Assembly: GCF_020404845.1 (NCBI RefSeq) | Contig: NZ_JAIOJZ010000035.1 | Span: 1 to 64,000, forward strand | Reading direction: 5' to 3' | DNA length: 64,000 nucleotides | From: Streptomyces hyderabadensis | GTDB taxonomy: Bacteria > Actinomycetota > Actinomycetes > Streptomycetales > Streptomycetaceae | Shown here: piece by piece, positions 60,642 through 64,000 of the stretch | Layout: each line of letters opens with the position of its first letter | Position numbering within the stretch: position 1 is the first letter of the stretch | Program-made: the position numbers and the translations under genes | The notes under the pieces: model-generated | Told to the model about the DNA's origin: nothing | The model's database searches: none | Seen by the model: only the letters and a program-made list of their open reading frames with translations

Positions 60642-61877
60642 TCAGTAGCCGAAGTCCTGTGTCCACCAGGGGCCGCCGGAGCCGAAGTGGACACCGACGC
60701 CGATGGTCTTGAAGTCGCAGTTCAGGATGTTGGCGCGGTGGTCGGGGCTGTTCATCCAGGCGTCCATCACGGCCTGGGCGTCGGCCTGGCCGCGGGCTAT
60801 GTTCTCGCCGCCGAGACCGGATATGCCGGCTGCCGCCGCCCGGTCCCAGGGGGTGGCGCCGCCGGGGTCGGTGTGGTCGAAGAAGCCCTGGGTCGCCATG
60901 GCCGTGCTGAAGTCCTCGGCCAGTTCGCGCAGGGCGCTGTTCGCGGCCACCGGGCTGCAGCCGACCTTGGCCCGTTCGTCGTTGACCAGCTTGATCACCT
61001 GCGCCTGCGCGACGGCCTGCTCGGAGACGGCGGCGGACGCGCCGGGCGTCGCGGGCTCCTCGGTGGCCGGGCGCGAGGGCGTGGGCTTCGGCTTGCTGCT
61101 CGGCGTCGTCTTCGGCTTCTTGGTCTTCGACGGTGTCCCGGCCGGGGCGGCGGGCTTCGAGGCCGGTGCCGAGGCGGAGGGGGAGGACGGAGAGGATGGC
61201 GCGGCGGACGAAGAGGACGGGGCGGACGGGGAGTCCTTGGCGGGCGCCTCCTTCGACGGGGACTGGGAGGACCGGGACGGCGAGGAGGACCGGTCGGTGC
61301 CGCGGCTCGTGGCGGCGTCGTCGCCACGGCCGCTGTCGGCGCTGCCCGAGGTGCCGCCCTGCTGGGACGGGCTGTTCGTCGGGACGTCCTGGGCGTGCAC
61401 CCGGTCGCCTCCGCCGCTGCCGCCGCCGAGCCGGTAGTTGTCGAGGCCCGGCACCACGCCCGTGGCCACCGCCACCGTGCCGATGGCGACCGCGGCGGAC
61501 ACCCCGAGCAGACCGGTGCGGACGGGGGTGGCCGCCCTCTTCCGGCGGCGCCGGCGCCCTCCGCCGGGCTGCGAGCCGCCGTCGGGCGTGTATCCCCCGC
61601 TGGGGAACGCGACGGTGCGGCCGGCCTGCGGGCCTTCGCCGTCCGGTCCGTCAGGGCCGTCCGGTCCGGCCGCGAACAGGTAGGCGTCGCTCTTGGCGCG
61701 GACCTCGGCGTACGCCTCGGGGTTCAGATAGGGGGCGATGCCCATCGTGGGCGCCTCGCCGGCGTCCCGCCTCAGCGGGTCGCTGCCTCGTCCCGTCGTC
61801 GTGCCGTCCGTCTCGTGGCCCCCCGCGGCGCGGCCCGTGGCGGCGCGGCCGGCGGCGGAGCGTCGGTGGCGTCCCAT
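60642..61877 (-). CDS. Membrane-anchored CAP/SCP-domain protein
   Basis: A 411-aa protein. An N-terminal cytoplasmic part (Gly/Asp/Arg-rich) leads to RRRRRKR and one transmembrane helix at about residues 120-140 (GLLGVSAAVAIGTVAVATG). Next comes a 140-residue Ser/Pro/Lys linker, then a CAP (SCP/PR1) domain from residue 290 (VIKLVNDERAKVGCSPVAAN, HTDPGGATPWDRA, SPDHRANILNCDF). CAP domains in bacteria are secreted and may bind lipids or act on the wall; the role is unknown. The ATG 61877 has GGAAGG upstream. It is divergent from acyP. Confidence 0.88.
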   Translation of the reverse strand: MGRHRRSAAGRAATGRAAGGHETDGTTTGRGSDPLRRDAGEAPTMGIAPYLNPEAYAEVRAKSDAYLFAAGPDGPDGPDGEGPQAGRTVAFPSGGYTPDGGSQPGGGRRRRRKRAATPVRTGLLGVSAAVAIGTVAVATGVVPGLDNYRLGGGSGGGDRVHAQDVPTNSPSQQGGTSGSADSGRGDDAATSRGTDRSSSPSRSSQSPSKEAPAKDSPSAPSSSSAAPSSPSSPSASAPASKPAAPAGTPSKTKKPKTTPSSKPKPTPSRPATEEPATPGASAAVSEQAVAQAQVIKLVNDERAKVGCSPVAANSALRELAEDFSTAMATQGFFDHTDPGGATPWDRAAAAGISGLGGENIARGQADAQAVMDAWMNSPDHRANILNCDFKTIGVGVHFGSGGPWWTQDFGY

Positions 61878-61943
61878 GTCCTGGCCTTCCTCGTCCTCGT
61901 CCTCGCGCTGGGCTTGCCCTGCGGTCGACTGCACTCATGATCA

Positions 61944-61977
61944 ATACGAAACCCACACGATCGGGTGAGTTTCGTAT
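61944..61977. promoter_or_regulatory. 13-bp imperfect inverted repeat (large operator)
   Basis: ATACGAAACCCAC (61944-61956) and GTGAGTTTCGTAT (61965-61977) are inverted copies with one mismatch around ACGATCGG. They lie in the 182-base divergent region between the CAP-domain gene and acyP. Confidence 0.6.
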
Positions 61978-62024
61978 GGGATTCATTGGGTCGGGACGGT
62001 ACCGCATGGCGCCAGGGGGTGAAG

Positions 62025-62038
62025 TGTCCCGCGGGACA
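62025..62038. promoter_or_regulatory. 14-bp palindrome upstream of acyP
   Basis: TGTCCCGCGGGACA is a perfect palindrome 22 bases before the acyP start, overlapping the expected -35 position. TAGCTT (62048-62053) six bases before the ATG may be the -10 of a leaderless mRNA. Confidence 0.5.
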
Positions 62039-62059
62039 TTGACTGGTTAGCTTGCAGCC

Positions 62060-62341
62060 ATGAACGAGGATGTACGGCTGGTCGCGTGGGTGCGCGGACA
62101 GGTCCAGGGCGTGGGATTCCGCTGGTTCACGCGGGCCAGGGCGCTGGAACTCGGCGGGATGAGTGGTTTTGCTCTCAATTTGGGCGACGGTCGCGTCCAG
62201 GTCGTCGCGGAGGGCCCGCGCGAGCGCTGCGAGCGCCTGCTGGAGTGGCTGCACGGCGACGACACGCCCGGACGCGTGGACGGAGTCACCGAGATCTGGG
62301 ACACACCCCGCGGGGGCTACGACGGCTTCGCCATCCGCTGA
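62060..62341 (+). CDS. acyP: Acylphosphatase
   Basis: A 93-aa enzyme that hydrolyses acyl phosphates. VRGQVQGVGFRWFTRARALE contains the phosphate-binding loop with its Arg (GFRWF), and GFALNLGDGRVQVVAEGP the catalytic Asn. Length and fold are standard. No Shine-Dalgarno precedes ATG 62060, so translation is probably leaderless. In many actinobacteria acyP lies just upstream of smc, as here with one small gene between. Confidence 0.94.
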   Translation: MNEDVRLVAWVRGQVQGVGFRWFTRARALELGGMSGFALNLGDGRVQVVAEGPRERCERLLEWLHGDDTPGRVDGVTEIWDTPRGGYDGFAIR

Positions 62342-62720
62342 CGGCCCTCCGTGCAGGGGCCCGCGGACGCCGGACAGGACCCGCCCCGCAGGGGTGGCCC
62401 GGGCGAAAACGGGCAGGTGGTTGCCAAGGACGGCCGCTCGTGGCAGGCTCCGGACGCAGAATGATCGCCGCGCCCCCAGGGGCCCGCAGGAGTCGCAGCG
62501 CCGCCGCTTCCCGGCCGCATGCCCCCGGGCGCCCGCCAATACGGGGCGTGATCGTGTTGACCGTCAAACTTTTTGGTGAGACGCTGAAAGCCCCGCGCAC
62601 CTTAGCTGTTTGGCATGGTTGAACGGCAGTGAAAACTCCATAGTGCCAAGCACCGCGGGTGCGATTCCCTCACGACCCACACCGCTTCGGTCGGTCACTC
62701 ATTGTGGAGGACCATCCATC
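62342..62720. other. Intergenic region before the coiled-coil peptide
   Basis: About 380 bases without a convincing gene. From 62545 the sequence becomes less G/C-rich and contains TTGACCGTCAA (62557-62567), a palindrome with a -35-like TTGACC. GTTTGGCATGG lies near 62609. A promoter for the 70-residue peptide probably lies here. Its transcript would have a leader of 100 bases or more. Confidence 0.5.
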
Positions 62721-62933
62721 ATGGCAAAGGCGCTTCTCGGTTACGTCGGCGGCTCCGACCCTCGACTCCTCGCCGAGATGCGACGGCTCCAGCAGCGCGT
62801 CCAGGACCTGGAATCCGAGCTCGGACGAATCCAGGCGGAGAAGGACGCGCTGGCGGCTGCCGCTTCTCACGACAGGATCATGGAGAGCATGGAGAGCGTT
62901 GACGCACACCAGGCGGAGCCTGCGCTCACCTGA
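62721..62933 (+). CDS. Small coiled-coil protein (70 aa)
   Basis: A 70-aa hydrophilic protein of unknown function. After MAKALLGYVGGSDPRLLAEM it forms a heptad coiled coil (RLQQRVQDLESELGRIQAEK), then an acidic tail. GTGGAGG lies eleven bases before ATG 62721. A strong U-tract terminator follows 73 bases after the stop. I recall near-identical small proteins ahead of smc in other Streptomyces. The coiled coil suggests a partner-binding or oligomeric role. Confidence 0.85.
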   Translation: MAKALLGYVGGSDPRLLAEMRRLQQRVQDLESELGRIQAEKDALAAAASHDRIMESMESVDAHQAEPALT

Positions 62934-63006
62934 TCACTGCATCGCTCCACCACGGCACGGCAGTGGTTGGGCCCGCCCGTACAACCGCTCAGGTGTCAGA
63001 GTCTGC

Positions 63007-63037
63007 AAGGGACGCTTCGGCGTCCCTTCTTTCTTTC
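63007..63037 (+). terminator. Intrinsic terminator after the coiled-coil gene
   Basis: AAGGGACGC-TTCG-GCGTCCCTT is a perfect 9-bp stem with a stable TTCG tetraloop, followed by CTTTCTTTC. Confidence 0.92.
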
Positions 63038-63126
63038 CCGCCCCCCGTCTCGCCGCGGCCCCGCCCGTCGTGTGTCCGTCCCCGCGCAACCTTTCACCCT
63101 CTTCAACGTCTGATGTGCCCTGCACG

Positions 63127-63160
63127 TTCACCGGTGAAACCGCGACGGTTCACCGGTTCG
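63127..63160. promoter_or_regulatory. Duplicated palindromic operator upstream of smc
   Basis: TTCACCGGTGAA (63127-63138) is a perfect 12-bp palindrome. TTCACCGGTTCG (63149-63160) repeats its first nine bases 22 bp, or two helical turns, downstream. The two also form a 9-bp inverted repeat around ACCGCGACGG. They lie directly upstream of a TAGAGT -10. Confidence 0.6.
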
Positions 63161-63183
63161 TGGAGTGAGACACACCCGAGAGG

Positions 63184-63189
63184 TAGAGT
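63184..63189 (+). promoter_or_regulatory. Probable -10 element of smc
   Basis: TAGAGT fits the Streptomyces vegetative -10 consensus. Eight bases separate it from the smc GTG, so the mRNA is probably nearly leaderless. No good -35 is seen; the palindromes occupy that position. Confidence 0.5.
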
Positions 63190-63197
63190 CCGACGAC

Positions 63198-64000
63198 GTG
63201 CACCTGAAGGCCCTGACCCTGAGAGGGTTCAAGTCGTTCGCCTCGGCGACCACGCTCCGGTTCGAGCCGGGCATCACCTGTGTCGTCGGCCCCAACGGCT
63301 CGGGCAAGTCCAACGTCGTCGACGCGCTCAGCTGGGTCATGGGCGAACAGGGCGCCAAGTCGCTGCGCGGCGGCAAGATGGAGGACGTCATCTTCGCCGG
63401 CACCACCGGCCGCCCGCCGCTCGGCCGGGCCGAGGTGTCGCTGACCATCGACAACTCCGACGGGGCCCTGCCCATCGAGTACGCCGAGGTCACCATCACG
63501 CGGATCATGTTCCGCAACGGCGGCAGCGAGTACCAGATCAACGGCGACACCTGCCGCCTCCTGGACATCCAGGAACTGCTCTCCGACTCCGGCATCGGCC
63601 GCGAGATGCACGTCATCGTCGGACAGGGCCAGCTCGACTCCGTCCTGCACGCCGACCCGATGGGCCGCCGGGCCTTCATCGAGGAGGCCGCCGGCGTCCT
63701 CAAGCACCGCAAGCGCAAGGAGAAGGCGCTGCGGAAACTGGACGCGATGCAGGCCAACCTCGCGCGCGTGCAGGACCTCACCGACGAGCTGCGGCGCCAG
63801 CTCAAGCCCCTCGGGCGCCAGGCCGCCGTCGCCCGTCGGGCCGCCGTCATCCAGGCCGACCTGCGGGACGCCCGGCTGCGGCTCCTCGCCGACGACCTGG
63901 TACGGATGCGCGAAGCGCTGCAGGCCGAGATCGCCGACGAGGCCGCGCTCAAGGAACGCAAGGACGCCGCCGAGCAGGAGCTGGGCCGGGCGCTGCGCCG
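63198..64000 (+). CDS. smc: Chromosome segregation protein SMC (5' part)
   Basis: The gene runs off the window; 267 codons are visible of an expected 1,180 or so. The N-terminal ATPase head is clear: HLKALTLRGFKSFASATTLR, Walker A VVGPNGSGKSNVVDALSWVM, the Q-loop region VGQGQLDSVLH and EEAAGVLKHRKRKEKALRKL, entering the first coiled coil. SMC with ScpAB organises and segregates chromosomes, which matters at sporulation in Streptomyces. The start is GTG 63198, without a Shine-Dalgarno but eight bases after TAGAGT. The opening VHLKALTLRGFKSF matches family N-termini. Confidence 0.95.
   Translation, partial: MHLKALTLRGFKSFASATTLRFEPGITCVVGPNGSGKSNVVDALSWVMGEQGAKSLRGGKMEDVIFAGTTGRPPLGRAEVSLTIDNSDGALPIEYAEVTITRIMFRNGGSEYQINGDTCRLLDIQELLSDSGIGREMHVIVGQGQLDSVLHADPMGRRAFIEEAAGVLKHRKRKEKALRKLDAMQANLARVQDLTDELRRQLKPLGRQAAVARRAAVIQADLRDARLRLLADDLVRMREALQAEIADEAALKERKDAAEQELGRALR

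Overview
The window is high-GC actinobacterial chromosome and is almost certainly from a Streptomyces. Coding is strongly biased to G/C in third position. Many genes start at GTG, one probably at TTG, and several have no ribosome binding site. It carries lineage markers: two complete conservons, an NdgR-type IclR regulator beside leuCD, a HupS-type HU with a Lys/Ala tail, a fused urease gamma-beta subunit and the small AccE subunit. From memory, the gene order matches the S. coelicolor region SCO5522 to SCO5577 (leuB to smc); I could not run a search to confirm this. It reads as core chromosome with no phage, plasmid or insertion sequence.

Layout. 1-3 kb: leuB and ilvE. 3-8.7 kb: a divergent cluster of an NCS1 permease, a urease-like ureAB-ureC pair without accessory genes, agmatine deiminase and a TetR regulator. 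8.7-10.6 kb: citramalate synthase (cimA) behind what looks like an isoleucine leader peptide and attenuator. 10.6-17 kb: a Gly-rich membrane protein, a DMT exporter with its divergent TetR, a 24-bp tandem repeat, a YceI protein and a family 8 polysaccharide lyase. 17-18.9 kb: acyl-CoA carboxylase beta and epsilon subunits. 19.1-29.9 kb: two tandem conservons on the minus strand (sensor kinase-like, roadblock, DUF742, GTPase). 30.4-34.3 kb: a 62-residue repeat peptide, a fumarylacetoacetate hydrolase-family enzyme, gltX, an orphan RelE/ParE-like toxin and a HAD hydrolase. 34.3-34.9 kb: five tRNAs (Gln-Glu-Glu-Gln-Glu). 35-38 kb: ndgR divergent from leuCD. 38.2-45.9 kb: hupS, cofC, plsC-gpsA, ddl, a RAM-domain protein with a decayed lipoprotein gene behind it, and thiL-thiD. 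45.9-50.4 kb: a flavin monooxygenase and a large SARP-NB-ARC-TPR regulator. 50.5-64 kb: housekeeping genes rpmB, DAK/FakA-like, recG, rsmD, coaD, a DivIVA-like protein, YceD, rpmF, rnc, mutM, then HxlR, a CAP-domain protein, acylphosphatase, a coiled-coil peptide and the start of smc.

How the genes work together. leuB, ilvE, cimA, leuC and leuD cover much of leucine and isoleucine synthesis, with NdgR as the local regulator. GltX and the Gln/Glu tRNAs sit together, which suits a GluRS that charges both tRNAs. cvnA-B-C-D form membrane GTPase signalling modules. The most unusual system is the urease-like pair beside agmatine deiminase. All metal ligands of the alpha subunit are kept, but the flap cysteine and a pocket loop are changed. 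I infer a possible role in cleaving a ureido compound such as N-carbamoylputrescine.
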